Shown here: positions 17,429 to 27,849 of the stretch, piece after piece | Layout: each line of letters opens with the position of its first letter | How positions within the stretch are numbered: position 1 is the stretch's first letter | Source: DAHUYF01 sp035553515 | Lineage (GTDB): Bacteria; Pseudomonadota; Alphaproteobacteria; ATCC43930; CGMCC-115725 | NCBI GenBank assembly: GCA_035553515.1 | Contig: DATNDG010000002.1 | Span: forward strand, 1-64,000 | DNA length: 64,000 bases | Reading direction: 5' to 3' | Made by a program: the position numbers and the translations under genes | The notes under the pieces: model-generated | The model's input: only the letters and a program-made list of their open reading frames with translations | What the model was told of the DNA's origin: nothing | Databases searched by the model: none

Positions 17429-18139
17429 TTAATCTTTCATTAACCCTGTGCGTCGCAGGCCCGCGAAAGTTTCGAGCGAGTCGTCCCGTCTTAGCCCTTC
17501 GAAGACATGCAGCATGAAAGCCGCCGCCATCACCGGCGCCACCAGATTGATCAGGGGCAACGACAGCAGAGTGACGATGACAACCCCGGCCAGAACCAGC
17601 CGACCGCGATGCCGCCGCCACATCGCCCGCGCCGCACCCCGGTCCACCCGACGGAGCGCGATAAGCTCAAAATATTCACGCCCGACAAGATATCCGTTCA
17701 ATCCATAGTAGATAAAGAAATTTATCGCCGGGATCAGATAGAACGGCAGAGCCAGCAGATTGAGCACCAGCGCGAGCAGCAGCAGCCGGAGCGCGCCACC
17801 GAGCCCGGCGAGCACGCCGCTGCTCCGTGCGCGCCCCATGCCAGGATATCTGCGGCTTTCCACCGATTGCACGATGTCGTCGAGGAAGAATCCCAGGATC
17901 AGCATCGTCACCGCCGGAAACAGCAGCCAGGCGAGGAACAGCGCGGCGAGATCGCCGGCCACCGCGATGAGCGTGTCGAGCCAGGAAATCCCGGCGACTC
18001 GGGCATGGCCGAGCAGCGCGCCGGCGGCGAGCCACAGCAGCACCAGCAGCAGCGTTGCGAGCACGAGGCTGATGCCGATGGTGCGGCGCTGCTCGGGCGC
18101 GAAGGTATCCTCGACGGCCAGGCGCAATTCGCTCAGCAT
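17429..18139 (-). CDS. EI24/CysZ-like membrane protein
   Basis: The 236-residue protein has about four long hydrophobic segments and the family stretch Leu-Pro-Phe-Tyr-Leu-Ile-Pro-Ala-Ile-Asn-Phe near the middle, followed by Tyr-Leu-Val-Gly-Arg-Glu-Tyr-Phe-Glu. This matches the EI24 domain family, which includes the sulfate transporter CysZ. Sulfate transport is possible but unproven, since no cys genes are adjacent. ATG 18139 has GGGAGGGG close upstream. It is divergent from the adenosine kinase gene. Confidence 0.82.
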   Translation of the reverse strand: MLSELRLAVEDTFAPEQRRTIGISLVLATLLLVLLWLAAGALLGHARVAGISWLDTLIAVAGDLAALFLAWLLFPAVTMLILGFFLDDIVQSVESRRYPGMGRARSSGVLAGLGGALRLLLLALVLNLLALPFYLIPAINFFIYYGLNGYLVGREYFELIALRRVDRGAARAMWRRHRGRLVLAGVVIVTLLSLPLINLVAPVMAAAFMLHVFEGLRRDDSLETFAGLRRTGLMKD

Positions 18140-18303
18140 CGCCCCTCCCGGGGTGCGGCATCCCAGTCCTGCGGCGCGCCAGCCTCGCGCCGCGCTTCGC
18201 CCGAGGCAAGCGGCGTCGCGTCGGCTTTGCCGCAAATGCTTGCCGGCTTGACCGGCCCTCCTATACTCCGCGCCGATTTTTCTGGCAGGCGCGGAAGGGG
18301 TTT

Positions 18304-19299
18304 ATGGCAATGGCAACTCTCGATGTCGTCGGCATCGGCAACGCGATCGTCGACGTCATCGCCCGCGCCGATGACGCCTTCCTCGCGCGCGAGGGGCTGG
18401 CCAAGGGATCGATGCAGCTGATCGACGCGGCCCGCGCCGAAGCGCTCTACGCGGCGATGGGCCCGGCGATGGAGATGTCCGGGGGCTCGGCCGGCAACAC
18501 CATGGCCGGAATCGCCTCGCTCGGCGGCAAGGGCGCCTATATCGGCAAGGTCGCGGCGGACGAGCTGGGCGAAGTCTTCGCCCATGACATCCGCTCGATC
18601 GGCGTGCGCTTCGAGACTGAGCCGCTGCGCCGGGGCGCGCCGACCGCGCGCTCGCTCATCCTGGTCACCCCCGACGCGCAGCGCACGATGAACACGTTTC
18701 TCGGCGCCTGCGTCGAGCTTGGGTCCGAGGACATCCCGCGCGAGCTCATCGAGGCGGCACAGGTGACCTATCTCGAGGGCTATCTCTTCGATCCGCCGCA
18801 GGCCAAGGCCGCGTTTCAGAAAGCGGCCGAGCTCGCCCATGCCGCCGGCCGCAAGGTGAGCCTCACCCTGTCGGATGCCTTCTGCGTCGGCCGCTATCGT
18901 GCCGAGTTCCTGGCGCTCATCGCCGGCCATGTCGACATCCTTTTCGCCAACGAGGCGGAGATCACCGCGCTCTACGAGACCAAGAGCTTCGATGCGGCGT
19001 TGGCATCGGTGCGCGGCCATTGCGAGATCGCGGCGCTGACGCGCAGTGAGAAAGGCTCGGTCATCGTCACCAGGAACGAGGCGAAGGCGATCCCGGCGGC
19101 GCCGGTCGAGCGCCTCGTCGATACCACCGGCGCCGGCGATCTCTACGCCGCGGGCTTCCTCTTCGGGCTCACCCATGGCCGCGACCTGGCCACGTCCGGC
19201 CGGCTCGGCAGCCTCGCCGCAGCCGAGGTGATCTCTCATTACGGCGCCCGGCCGGAAGCCTCGCTCAAGGCGCTCGCAGCGAAAGCCGGTCTGCTCTGA
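18304..19299 (+). CDS. Adenosine kinase (PfkB family)
   Basis: The 331-residue ribokinase-fold sugar kinase has the N-terminal glycine motif Ser-Gly-Gly-Ser-Ala-Gly-Asn-Thr (about residues 60-67) and the C-terminal Asp-Thr-Thr-Gly-Ala-Gly-Asp motif containing the catalytic Asp. Overall it matches the alphaproteobacterial adenosine kinase group, which phosphorylates adenosine to AMP for purine salvage. AAGGGG precedes the ATG. It is probably monocistronic, with about 130 bp before typA. Confidence 0.9.
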   Translation: MAMATLDVVGIGNAIVDVIARADDAFLAREGLAKGSMQLIDAARAEALYAAMGPAMEMSGGSAGNTMAGIASLGGKGAYIGKVAADELGEVFAHDIRSIGVRFETEPLRRGAPTARSLILVTPDAQRTMNTFLGACVELGSEDIPRELIEAAQVTYLEGYLFDPPQAKAAFQKAAELAHAAGRKVSLTLSDAFCVGRYRAEFLALIAGHVDILFANEAEITALYETKSFDAALASVRGHCEIAALTRSEKGSVIVTRNEAKAIPAAPVERLVDTTGAGDLYAAGFLFGLTHGRDLATSGRLGSLAAAEVISHYGARPEASLKALAAKAGLL

Positions 19300-19428
19300 C
19301 ATTCCCGTCGACCGGCGCGGCGAACTCGGCTATACCGGCGCCGCCATTGCGCTTTCCGGCGCGGATGCCCACTTAACAGCGTCATCCGTCATTTCCTCTT
19401 AACCATTCTTCGGCATTCTGCGGCGCCC

Positions 19429-21252
19429 ATGGACATCCGTAACATCGCCATCATCGCGCATGTCGACCACGGCAAGACCACGCTGGTGGACGCCTTGCTG
19501 CGCCAGAGCGGCGCATTCCGCGCCAACCAGCAGGTGATGGAGCGGGCGCTCGACAGCAACGATCTCGAGCGCGAGCGCGGCATCACCATCCTTGCCAAAT
19601 GCACCTCGGTGCTCTGGCGCGACGTGCGCATCAACATCGTCGACACGCCGGGCCATGCCGATTTCGGCGGCGAGGTCGAGCGCATCCTCAGCATGGTCGA
19701 TGGCGTCGTCGTGCTGGTCGATGCGGCGGAAGGGCCGATGCCGCAGACCAAGTTCGTGGTCGGCAAGGCGCTGCGCCAGGGCCTCCGGCCGATCGTCGTC
19801 ATCAACAAGGTCGACCGGCCGGATGCGCGCGTCCATCAGGTGCATGACGAGATCTTCGATCTCTTTGCCGCGCTCGATGCCACCGACGAGCAGCTCGATT
19901 TTCCGACGCTCTACGCTTCCGGCCGCGCCGGATGGGCGGTCGCCGATCTGGAGGCGCCGCGCCAGGATCTGAGCACGCTCTTCGACCTCATCCTGAGCCA
20001 CGTGCCGTCGCCGGTCGCCGATCCCGGCCGGCCCTTCGCCATGCTGGTCACCACGCTGGAGAGCGATCCCTATCTGGGGCGCGTGCTGACCGGGCTCATC
20101 CACAGCGGCACGGCGCGCGTCAACATGCCGGTTAAGGCGCTGGCGCGCGACGGGCGGGTGATCGAGCAGGCGCGCCTCACCAAGCTGCTGGCGTTCCGCG
20201 GGCTTGAGCGCAAGCCGATCGACGAGGCCGAGGCAGGCGACATCATCGCCATCGCCGGGCTTGCCGAGACCACCGTCGCCGATACCATCTGCGCGCCGGA
20301 GGTAGCCGAGGCGCTGCCGGCGACGCCGGTCGATCCACCGACGCTCGCCATGACCTTCTCGGTCAATGACAGCCCGCTCGCCGGCCGCGAGGGCAGCAAA
20401 GTCACCTCGCGGATGATCGTCGAGCGGCTGCGGCGCGAGGCCGAGGGCAATGTCGCGATCCGCGTGCGCGAGACCGAGGACAAGGACGCGGTCGAGGTCG
20501 CCGGTCGCGGCGAGCTGCAGCTCGGCGTGCTCATTGAGACCATGCGGCGCGAGGGCTACGAGCTTGCCATCTCGCGCCCGCGCGTGCTGTTCAGGACCGA
20601 TCCCGCCACCGGCCAGCGCCTCGAGCCGATCGAGGAGGTGCAGGTGGATGTCGATGAGGAGTTCTCCGGCGTCGTCGTCGAGAAGATGGCGATGAGGAAG
20701 GCCGAGCTCGTCGACATGCGTCCCTCGGGCGGGGGCAAGCAGCGCATCTCCTTCCACGCGCCGACGCGCGGCCTCATCGGCTATCAGGGCGAATTCCTCA
20801 CCGACACGCGCGGCACCGGCATCATGAGCCGGCTCTTTCACGGCTACGCGCCCTGGAAGGGGCCGATCGAGGGCCGCCGCAACGGCGTGCTGATCTCCAC
20901 CGGCGACGGCTCGGCGGTCGCCTATGCCCTCTGGAACCTCGAGGATCGCGGGCCGATGTTCATCGTGCCCGGGACCCAGGTCTATCAGGGCATGATCATC
21001 GGCGCGCACACGCGCGACAACGATCTCGACGTCAACCCGATCAAGGGCAAGCAGCTCACCAACATCCGCACCACCTCCAAGGACGAGGCGGTGCGGCTGA
21101 CCCCGCCGATCCTGATGACGCTCGAGCAGGCGATCGCCTATATCGCCGATGACGAGCTGGTCGAGGTGACGCCGAAATCGATCCGCCTCAGGAAGCGTTT
21201 CCTCGACCCCAACGAGCGCAAGCGCCAGGCGCGCGCCGCGCAAGCGGGGTGA
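19429..21252 (+). CDS. typA: Translational GTPase TypA/BipA
   Basis: This 607-residue ribosome-associated GTPase is involved in 50S assembly and stress growth. The P-loop Ala-His-Val-Asp-His-Gly-Lys-Thr-Thr is at residues 10-18, switch II is Asp-Thr-Pro-Gly-His, and G4 is Asn-Lys-Val-Asp. The EF-G-like domains II, III and V follow. The BipA-specific C-terminal domain ends in Arg-Lys-Arg-Phe-Leu-Asp-Pro-Asn-Glu-Arg-Lys. The length is standard. A 110-bp imperfect palindrome lies just after the stop codon. Confidence 0.97.
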   Translation: MDIRNIAIIAHVDHGKTTLVDALLRQSGAFRANQQVMERALDSNDLERERGITILAKCTSVLWRDVRINIVDTPGHADFGGEVERILSMVDGVVVLVDAAEGPMPQTKFVVGKALRQGLRPIVVINKVDRPDARVHQVHDEIFDLFAALDATDEQLDFPTLYASGRAGWAVADLEAPRQDLSTLFDLILSHVPSPVADPGRPFAMLVTTLESDPYLGRVLTGLIHSGTARVNMPVKALARDGRVIEQARLTKLLAFRGLERKPIDEAEAGDIIAIAGLAETTVADTICAPEVAEALPATPVDPPTLAMTFSVNDSPLAGREGSKVTSRMIVERLRREAEGNVAIRVRETEDKDAVEVAGRGELQLGVLIETMRREGYELAISRPRVLFRTDPATGQRLEPIEEVQVDVDEEFSGVVVEKMAMRKAELVDMRPSGGGKQRISFHAPTRGLIGYQGEFLTDTRGTGIMSRLFHGYAPWKGPIEGRRNGVLISTGDGSAVAYALWNLEDRGPMFIVPGTQVYQGMIIGAHTRDNDLDVNPIKGKQLTNIRTTSKDEAVRLTPPILMTLEQAIAYIADDELVEVTPKSIRLRKRFLDPNERKRQARAAQAG

Positions 21253-21253
21253 A

Positions 21254-21351
21254 AAGCTTTCAGCCGTCGGCTCTCAGCCATCGGCCTTGGCCGCAATTGT
21301 GAGCATTTGGGTTCGCGCGACCGACGGCTGACGGCGGATAGCTGACAGCTT
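21254..21351. repeat. Imperfect palindromic intergenic repeat (AGCTnTCAGC type)
   Basis: Two 33-base arms (21254-21286 and 21319-21351) are inverted copies, 25 of 33 positions matching by eye, separated by a 32-base spacer. Each arm is itself built from short TCAGC/TCGGC units. The element fills the space between typA and the first cyclophilin gene. It looks like a REP- or MITE-like intergenic element and could form a large hairpin in the typA transcript end. Confidence 0.65.
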
Positions 21352-21402
21352 GGTCCTTTCCCGCTATCGTCGCCGCTTCCTCAGCCCGGAGCGGTTCACT
21401 CG

Positions 21403-21960
21403 ATGCGTTTCAAAGCCCTTGCCGTCGCCCTCGGCCTCTTCCTGCTGGCGCTGGCGCCGGCGCGGGCCGCCGACCCCCAGAACACGGTCTATATGGACGT
21501 GCCGAAGGGGCGCGTGGTGATCGCACTGCGCCCCGACCTCGCGCCGAAGACGGTGGCGCATTTCAAGGATCTGGTGCGGCGCGGCTTCTATGACGGGCTC
21601 ACCTTCCATCGCGTCATCGCCGGTTTCATGGCGCAGACCGGCGATCCCAGGGGTGACGGCACCGGCGGCTCCGGCCAGACCGTGCCGGCGGAGTTCAGTC
21701 AGGGGCATTTCGTCCGCGGGACGCTGGGCCTCGCCCGCGCGCAGGATCCCGACAGCGGCGACAGCCAGTTCTTCATCTGCTTCGCGCCGGCCCCGTTCCT
21801 CGATGGCAAATACACCATCTTCGGCCAGGTGGTCTTGGGCATGGAGGCGGTCGACGCGATCAAGAAGGGCGACCCCAACCGCAACGGCGCCGTGACCGAT
21901 CCCGATCGCATCCTGCGCATGCAGATCGCCGCCGATGCCGACAAGGCGAAAAAGGGCTGA
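21403..21960 (+). CDS. Peptidyl-prolyl cis-trans isomerase, cyclophilin type, periplasmic
   Basis: The 185-residue protein has a signal peptide (hydrophobic core and cleavage after Ala-Arg-Ala near residue 23), so it acts in the periplasm. The cyclophilin domain carries Phe-His-Arg-Val-Ile-Ala-Gly-Phe-Met-Ala-Gln with the catalytic Arg, then Asp-Ser-Gln-Phe-Phe-Ile-Cys. It catalyses proline isomerisation during folding of exported proteins. A second cyclophilin without a signal peptide follows 63 bp downstream, so the pair covers both compartments. Confidence 0.92.
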   Translation: MRFKALAVALGLFLLALAPARAADPQNTVYMDVPKGRVVIALRPDLAPKTVAHFKDLVRRGFYDGLTFHRVIAGFMAQTGDPRGDGTGGSGQTVPAEFSQGHFVRGTLGLARAQDPDSGDSQFFICFAPAPFLDGKYTIFGQVVLGMEAVDAIKKGDPNRNGAVTDPDRILRMQIAADADKAKKG

Positions 21961-22023
21961 CCGGCGCTTGCCGCTGCACGGGCGGTGTGGGATAACGCGC
22001 CCATCGCTTACTGGAGGTGCGGA

Positions 22024-22509
22024 ATGAGCACGGCGGATCTGGAGAACACGCTTTATCTCGACGTGCCCGCCGGCCGCGTCGTCATCGAGCTCAAGGCCGA
22101 TCTCGCGCCCAACCATGTCGCGCGCATCAAGGAGCTGGCGCGCGAAGGTTTCTATGACGGCATCGTCTTTCACCGCGTCATCGACGGCTTCATGGCGCAG
22201 ACCGGCGATCCGCGCGGCGACGGCACCGGCGGCTCCGGCCGCAAGCTCAAGGCCGAGTTCAATTCCGGCAAGCATGCGCGCGGCACCTGCTCGATGGCGC
22301 GCGCGCAGAGCCCCGACAGCGCCGACAGCCAGTTCTTCATCTGCTTCGCGCCGGCCCCCTTCCTCGACGGCAAGTACACGGTCTGGGGCCAGGTGGTCTC
22401 GGGCATGGAGCACATCGACGCGATCAAGAAGGGGGACGACGACGACAACGGCGCGGTCGACGATCCCGACAGCATTATCCGCCTCCAGGTGGCTGCCGAC
22501 GCCAAGTAG
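22024..22509 (+). CDS. Peptidyl-prolyl cis-trans isomerase, cyclophilin type, cytoplasmic
   Basis: This 161-residue single-domain cyclophilin lacks a signal peptide and is therefore cytoplasmic. It has Phe-His-Arg-Val-Ile-Asp-Gly-Phe-Met-Ala-Gln-Thr-Gly-Asp-Pro with the catalytic Arg, and Asp-Ser-Gln-Phe-Phe-Ile-Cys-Phe-Ala. The ATG with GGAGG seven bases upstream defines the start; an upstream in-frame ATG lacks support. Strong similarity to the preceding gene points to a tandem paralogue pair with different locations. Confidence 0.93.
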   Translation: MSTADLENTLYLDVPAGRVVIELKADLAPNHVARIKELAREGFYDGIVFHRVIDGFMAQTGDPRGDGTGGSGRKLKAEFNSGKHARGTCSMARAQSPDSADSQFFICFAPAPFLDGKYTVWGQVVSGMEHIDAIKKGDDDDNGAVDDPDSIIRLQVAADAK

Positions 22510-22530
22510 CCTGTCGCGCGGAGCGCGGCG

Positions 22531-23835
<1,305 letters not shown>

Positions 23836-23850
23836 CGCTCGTCAGCGCGC

Positions 23851-24552
23851 TCAGCCGATGCGCAGCAGCCAGGCGCGGTTCTCGTTGAGCCAGTCGCGGT
23901 GCCGCTCGACGTCCGGCACCAGCTTCTGCACCAGCTTCCAGAAGCGCGGCCCGTGATTCATCTCGACGAGATGCGCGACCTCGTGCGCCACGACGTAATG
24001 CAGCACCGCTTCGGGCGCCATGACCAGGCGCCAGGAGAAGGCCATGTTGCCATTGGCCGAGCAGCTGCCCCATCGGGTCGTCGTGTCGCGCACGCTGATG
24101 CGGCCGACCTCGCGATCGATGCGCGCGGCGAGACGGCGCGCGCGGCGGGCGAACTCCTCGCGCGCCCGCTCCTTCAGGAAGTCGCGCACCCGCCGGGCAA
24201 GGTGCGGCGCCTCGCCGGTGACGCGCAGCTCGCTGCCCTCGGTCCACACCGGGCCCTTGCCGCGGGCGCGCGCGACCCGGCGGATGCGATGAGGCACGCC
24301 CAGGATCGGCACGCTCTCGCCCTCGGCGAAGGTGATGCGCGGCGGCAGGGCGGCCAGGCGGCTTTCAACCCAGTCGCGATTTGACCTAAGGAAATTCAAC
24401 GCCCGCGGGAGGGGGGTCCGCGGCGGCAGGACCAGCTCGACGGCGTCGCCCACCGCATCGATCTTGAGCGCCAGGCGCCGGGCGCGCCGGCTCACCCTCA
24501 CCCGCACCGGAACCTGCCCGACGCGGTGAGCGAGCTGCCTCGGCAGAGGCAT
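23851..24552 (-). CDS. YgjP-type (DUF45) zinc metalloprotease
   Basis: The 233-residue protein matches the YgjP/DUF45 family of small M48-related gluzincins. The zinc motif His-Glu-Val-Ala-His is at about residues 190-194, followed by Asn-His-Gly-Pro-Arg-Phe-Trp. A conserved Arg-Trp-Gly-Ser-Cys lies about 30 residues earlier. Length with ATG 24552 fits the family; a TTG at 24633 would add 27 residues. The substrate is unknown. It is convergent with ampG, 15 bp apart. Confidence 0.88.
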   Translation of the reverse strand: MPLPRQLAHRVGQVPVRVRVSRRARRLALKIDAVGDAVELVLPPRTPLPRALNFLRSNRDWVESRLAALPPRITFAEGESVPILGVPHRIRRVARARGKGPVWTEGSELRVTGEAPHLARRVRDFLKERAREEFARRARRLAARIDREVGRISVRDTTTRWGSCSANGNMAFSWRLVMAPEAVLHYVVAHEVAHLVEMNHGPRFWKLVQKLVPDVERHRDWLNENRAWLLRIG

Positions 24553-24768
24553 GCGAAACGGCGCTGCGGTCTTCACGGCTTCGTAAATACCCTGTCCCGA
24601 GCTTTGCCCGCAAGTGGGCAACAAGCTTAACAAAATCCGCTGCCGGCGCGGTTAACTTCGGTTACCGTCGGCAGTCATCTTCGCTTCACAAGCCTGTCGC
24701 AATCCGGCAAGGTTCGCTGCCTAGAACGTCGGCTTCGCCGCCGGAGCGGAGCAGGGGGAGGAATCCAA
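24553..24768. promoter_or_regulatory. Divergent region between YgjP-type protease and ugpB
   Basis: This stretch of about 216 bp must hold the ugp promoter. I looked for Pho boxes (paired CTGTCAT-like heptamers) because ugp operons are commonly phosphate-controlled. Only a partial CTGTCGC near 24692 and a GCAGTCAT near 24672 are visible, which is too weak to call. Confidence 0.3.
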
Positions 24769-26091
24769 ATGTCCGTCGTGAAACGAGTCGTGCTCGCGAT
24801 CGCGCTGCTGCTCCTTGCGGCGCCGGCGGGCTTCGCTGCCGATGCGCCGATCGAGATTCAATGGTGGCATGCGATGACCGGCGTCAACGCCGAGCTCGTC
24901 ACCAAATTTGCGGACGAATTCGATCACAGCCAGGCGCGATACAAGATCGTGCCCGTCTTCAAGGGCAGCTATGCCGACACGATGCAGGCTGCGATCGCCG
25001 CCTATCGCGCCGGCGATCCGCCGGCGATCGTGCAGGTCTTCGAGGTCGGCACGGCAACGATGATGGCGGCGAAAGGCGCGATAAAGCCGGTCTATCAGCT
25101 GATGGCGGACGCGCACGAGACATTCGACCCGAAAGCCTACCTGCCGGCGGTCACCAGCTATTTCAGCACGCCGGACGGCAAGATGCTGTCGCTGCCCTTC
25201 AACAGCTCGACGGCGATCCTCTATTACAACAAGGCCGCCTTCACCAAGGCCGGGCTCGATCCCTCGAAGCCGCCCAAGACCTGGCCCGAGGTCTTCGCCG
25301 ACGCCAAGAAGATCCGTGCCGCCGGATATTCCTGCGGCTTCACCACCTCCTGGCTCTCTTGGATCCAGATCGAGCAGTTCAGCGCCTGGCATAACCTGCC
25401 GATCGGCACCAAGGCGAACGGCATGGCGGGCACGGACACCGTGCTCACCTTCAATAATCCGACGGTCGTCCGTCACATCGCCAATCTGGTGGCGGCTGAG
25501 AAAGACGGCAGCTTCGTCTATGGCGGCCGGACCATGGAGCCCGACCAGAAGTTCATCAGCGGCGAGTGCGGAATGACGTTCAATTCCTCGGGCTTCTACG
25601 GTCTCGCCCAAGCCGGCGCGAAATTCCCCTTCGGCGTCGGCGAGCTGCCCTACTATCCCGACGTCAAGGGCGCGCCGCAGAACTCGATCATCGGCGGCGC
25701 CAGTCTCTGGGTGATGGGCGGCAAATCGCCTGAGGTCTACAAGGGTGTCGCCGAGTTCCTGAGCTTCCTGTCGCAGACGCCGCAACAGCTGCGTTGGCAC
25801 GAGGCGACCGGCTATCTGCCGATCACCAAGGCGGCCTATGAAGCGGCGAAAGCGAGCGGCTTCTATGCGAAGCATCCGGGAACCGAGCTGCCGGTCATCC
25901 AGATGATCGGCAAGCCGCCCACCGAAAATTCGCGCGGCCTGCGCTTCGGCAATTTCGTCCAGATCCGTGATGTCATCGCCGAGGAGCTGGAAAATGCCTT
26001 CGCCCACAAGAAGACGCCGAAGCAGGCGCTGGACGACGCGGTAAGCCGCGGCAACACGCTGCTGCGCCAGTTCGAGGCGGCGACGAAGTAA
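24769..26091 (+). CDS. ugpB: sn-glycerol-3-phosphate ABC transporter substrate-binding protein
   Basis: The 440-residue periplasmic binding protein has a signal peptide ending Gly-Phe-Ala-Ala and the UgpB start Ile-Glu-Ile-Gln-Trp-Trp-His-Ala-Met. It captures sn-glycerol 3-phosphate or glycerophosphodiesters for import as a phosphate and carbon source. The conserved Phe-Asn-Ser-Ser-Thr-Ala-Ile-Leu-Tyr-Tyr-Asn segment lies near residue 145. The first gene of ugpBAEC; AGGGGGAGG precedes the ATG. Confidence 0.94.
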   Translation: MSVVKRVVLAIALLLLAAPAGFAADAPIEIQWWHAMTGVNAELVTKFADEFDHSQARYKIVPVFKGSYADTMQAAIAAYRAGDPPAIVQVFEVGTATMMAAKGAIKPVYQLMADAHETFDPKAYLPAVTSYFSTPDGKMLSLPFNSSTAILYYNKAAFTKAGLDPSKPPKTWPEVFADAKKIRAAGYSCGFTTSWLSWIQIEQFSAWHNLPIGTKANGMAGTDTVLTFNNPTVVRHIANLVAAEKDGSFVYGGRTMEPDQKFISGECGMTFNSSGFYGLAQAGAKFPFGVGELPYYPDVKGAPQNSIIGGASLWVMGGKSPEVYKGVAEFLSFLSQTPQQLRWHEATGYLPITKAAYEAAKASGFYAKHPGTELPVIQMIGKPPTENSRGLRFGNFVQIRDVIAEELENAFAHKKTPKQALDDAVSRGNTLLRQFEAATK

Positions 26092-26122
26092 CGCCGGAAT
26101 GCACATGGCGGCCTGGTAAGCA

Positions 26123-27004
26123 ATGCAGCGGCGCGTCGTCTTCCGCGGCAAGGCGCTGCCCTATCTGCTGGTCGCACCGCAGCTCGTGGTGACGCTGGTC
26201 TTCTTCTTCTGGCCGGCGGCGCAGGCCTTCTGGCAGTCGATGCACCGCGAGGATCCCTTCGGGCTTTCCTCGCGGTTCGTGGGCCTCGCCAATTATGCGG
26301 CGGTGCTGAGCAATCCCGACTATATCGCCTCGATCCAGCGCACGATGGTGTTCAGCGCCGCGGTCACCGTACTGGTGCTGGTGCCGTCGCTGCTCCTGGC
26401 GGTCATGGCAGATCGCGTCATCCGCGCCGCCGCCGCCTATAAGACCGTGCTGCTCCTGCCTTACGCGGTGGCGCCGGCCGTGGCGGGGGTGCTCTGGCTC
26501 TTCCTGCTCTATCCCGGGGTCGGCCCCATCGCCCACGCGCTCTCCTGGCTGGGCATTGACTGGAACTATCTCCTGAATGGCGGCCAGGCGATGATGCTGG
26601 TCATCGTCATCGCCGCCTGGAAGCAGCTCAGCTACAACTTCCTGTTCTTCCTGGCGGGGCTGCAGTCGATTCCGAAATCGCTGCTCGAGGCGGCGGCAAT
26701 GGACGGTGCCGGCCGCACGCGGCGCTTCTGGACCATCGTCTTCCCGCTGCTGTCGCCGACGGTCTTCTTCCTGGTCATCGTCGACCTCGTCTACGCCTTC
26801 TTCGACACCTTCGGCATCATCCGCAGCGTCACCTTGGGCGGTCCCGGAAAATCGACCGAGATCCTTGTCTACAAGGTCTACTACGACGGCGTCGTCGCCC
26901 TCGATCTCGGCGGCTCTTCGGCGCAATCGATCATCTTGATGGCGATCGTCGTGGCGCTGACCGCGCTGCAGTTCCGCTATGTCGAGCGCAAGGTGCATTA
27001 CTGA
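26123..27004 (+). CDS. ugpA: sn-glycerol-3-phosphate ABC transporter permease UgpA
   Basis: This 293-residue inner-membrane permease has six predicted helices. The EAA loop (Glu-Ala-Ala-Ala-Met-Asp-Gly-Ala-Gly) lies near residues 190-198 and contacts the ATPase. It pairs with UgpE to form the pore. Its TGA overlaps the ATG of ugpE by one base. Confidence 0.95.
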   Translation: MQRRVVFRGKALPYLLVAPQLVVTLVFFFWPAAQAFWQSMHREDPFGLSSRFVGLANYAAVLSNPDYIASIQRTMVFSAAVTVLVLVPSLLLAVMADRVIRAAAAYKTVLLLPYAVAPAVAGVLWLFLLYPGVGPIAHALSWLGIDWNYLLNGGQAMMLVIVIAAWKQLSYNFLFFLAGLQSIPKSLLEAAAMDGAGRTRRFWTIVFPLLSPTVFFLVIVDLVYAFFDTFGIIRSVTLGGPGKSTEILVYKVYYDGVVALDLGGSSAQSIILMAIVVALTALQFRYVERKVHY

Positions 27005-27849
27005 TGGAGCGGCGCCGGGCAGCGCAAGACCTCCTGCCGCACCTCATCCTGTGGGGCGGCATCGCCATCGTCGCCTTCCCGATCTACATGACCTTCGTCG
27101 CCTCGAGCCTGACGCAAGAGGACATCCTCGCCGGCATGCCGCTTCTGCCAGGACCGCATCTGGTCGCCAACTATCGCGAGGCGCTGTTTCGCGGCGTCGT
27201 CGCGACCAGCGGCATCTCGGTCCTGCGGATGCTGTGGAACTCGCTGGTCATGGCGCTCATCATCGCCGTTGGCAAGATCTTCATCTCGCTGCTCTCCGCC
27301 TATGCCGTGGTGTTCTTTCGTTTTCCACTGCGCATGACCGTCTTCTGGATGATCTTCGTCACCCTGATGCTCCCGGTCGAGGTGCGCATCGTGCCGACCT
27401 ACCAGGTGGTGGCCGAGCTCGGCATGATCGACAGCATGGCCGGTCTCACCATCCCGCTGATTGCCTCGGCGACAGCGACCCTGCTGTTCCGGCAGTTCTT
27501 CCTTACCATCCCCGACGAACTCGTCGAGGCGGCGAAGATCGACGGCGCGGGCCCGCTGCGCTTTCTCGTCGACACGGTCGTGCCGCTGTCGCGCACCAAT
27601 CTCGCGGCGCTCTTCGTTATTCTCTTCATTTACGGCTGGAACCAGTTCCTCTGGCCGCTGCTGATCACCAACAGTCCGAAAATGACGACGATCGTCATCG
27701 GCTTGACACAGATGATCGGCCTCGGCGAAGGCCGCACCGACTGGGACATCGTCATGGCGACGACGCTGCTCGCCATGCTGCCGCCGGCGCTGATCGTGCT
27801 GCTGATGCAGCGCTGGTTCGTCAAAGGGCTGGTGGAGAGCGAGAAGTAA
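27004..27849 (+). CDS. ugpE: sn-glycerol-3-phosphate ABC transporter permease UgpE
   Basis: The 281-residue second permease subunit has six helices and an EAA loop (Glu-Ala-Ala-Lys-Ile-Asp-Gly-Ala-Gly) near residue 177. It overlaps ugpA by one base at the start and ugpC by one base at its TAA (TAATG), so ugpA, ugpE and ugpC are translationally coupled. Confidence 0.95.
   Translation: MERRRAAQDLLPHLILWGGIAIVAFPIYMTFVASSLTQEDILAGMPLLPGPHLVANYREALFRGVVATSGISVLRMLWNSLVMALIIAVGKIFISLLSAYAVVFFRFPLRMTVFWMIFVTLMLPVEVRIVPTYQVVAELGMIDSMAGLTIPLIASATATLLFRQFFLTIPDELVEAAKIDGAGPLRFLVDTVVPLSRTNLAALFVILFIYGWNQFLWPLLITNSPKMTTIVIGLTQMIGLGEGRTDWDIVMATTLLAMLPPALIVLLMQRWFVKGLVESEK

Noticed and set aside
19399..21243. 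614-codon open frame antisense to typA
   Set aside because: It mirrors TypA along its length and has the low-complexity acidic/basic composition of a shadow frame.
24634..24768. Possible Pho box upstream of ugpB
   Set aside because: Only isolated partial heptamers are present; the paired spacing of a Pho box is not met.
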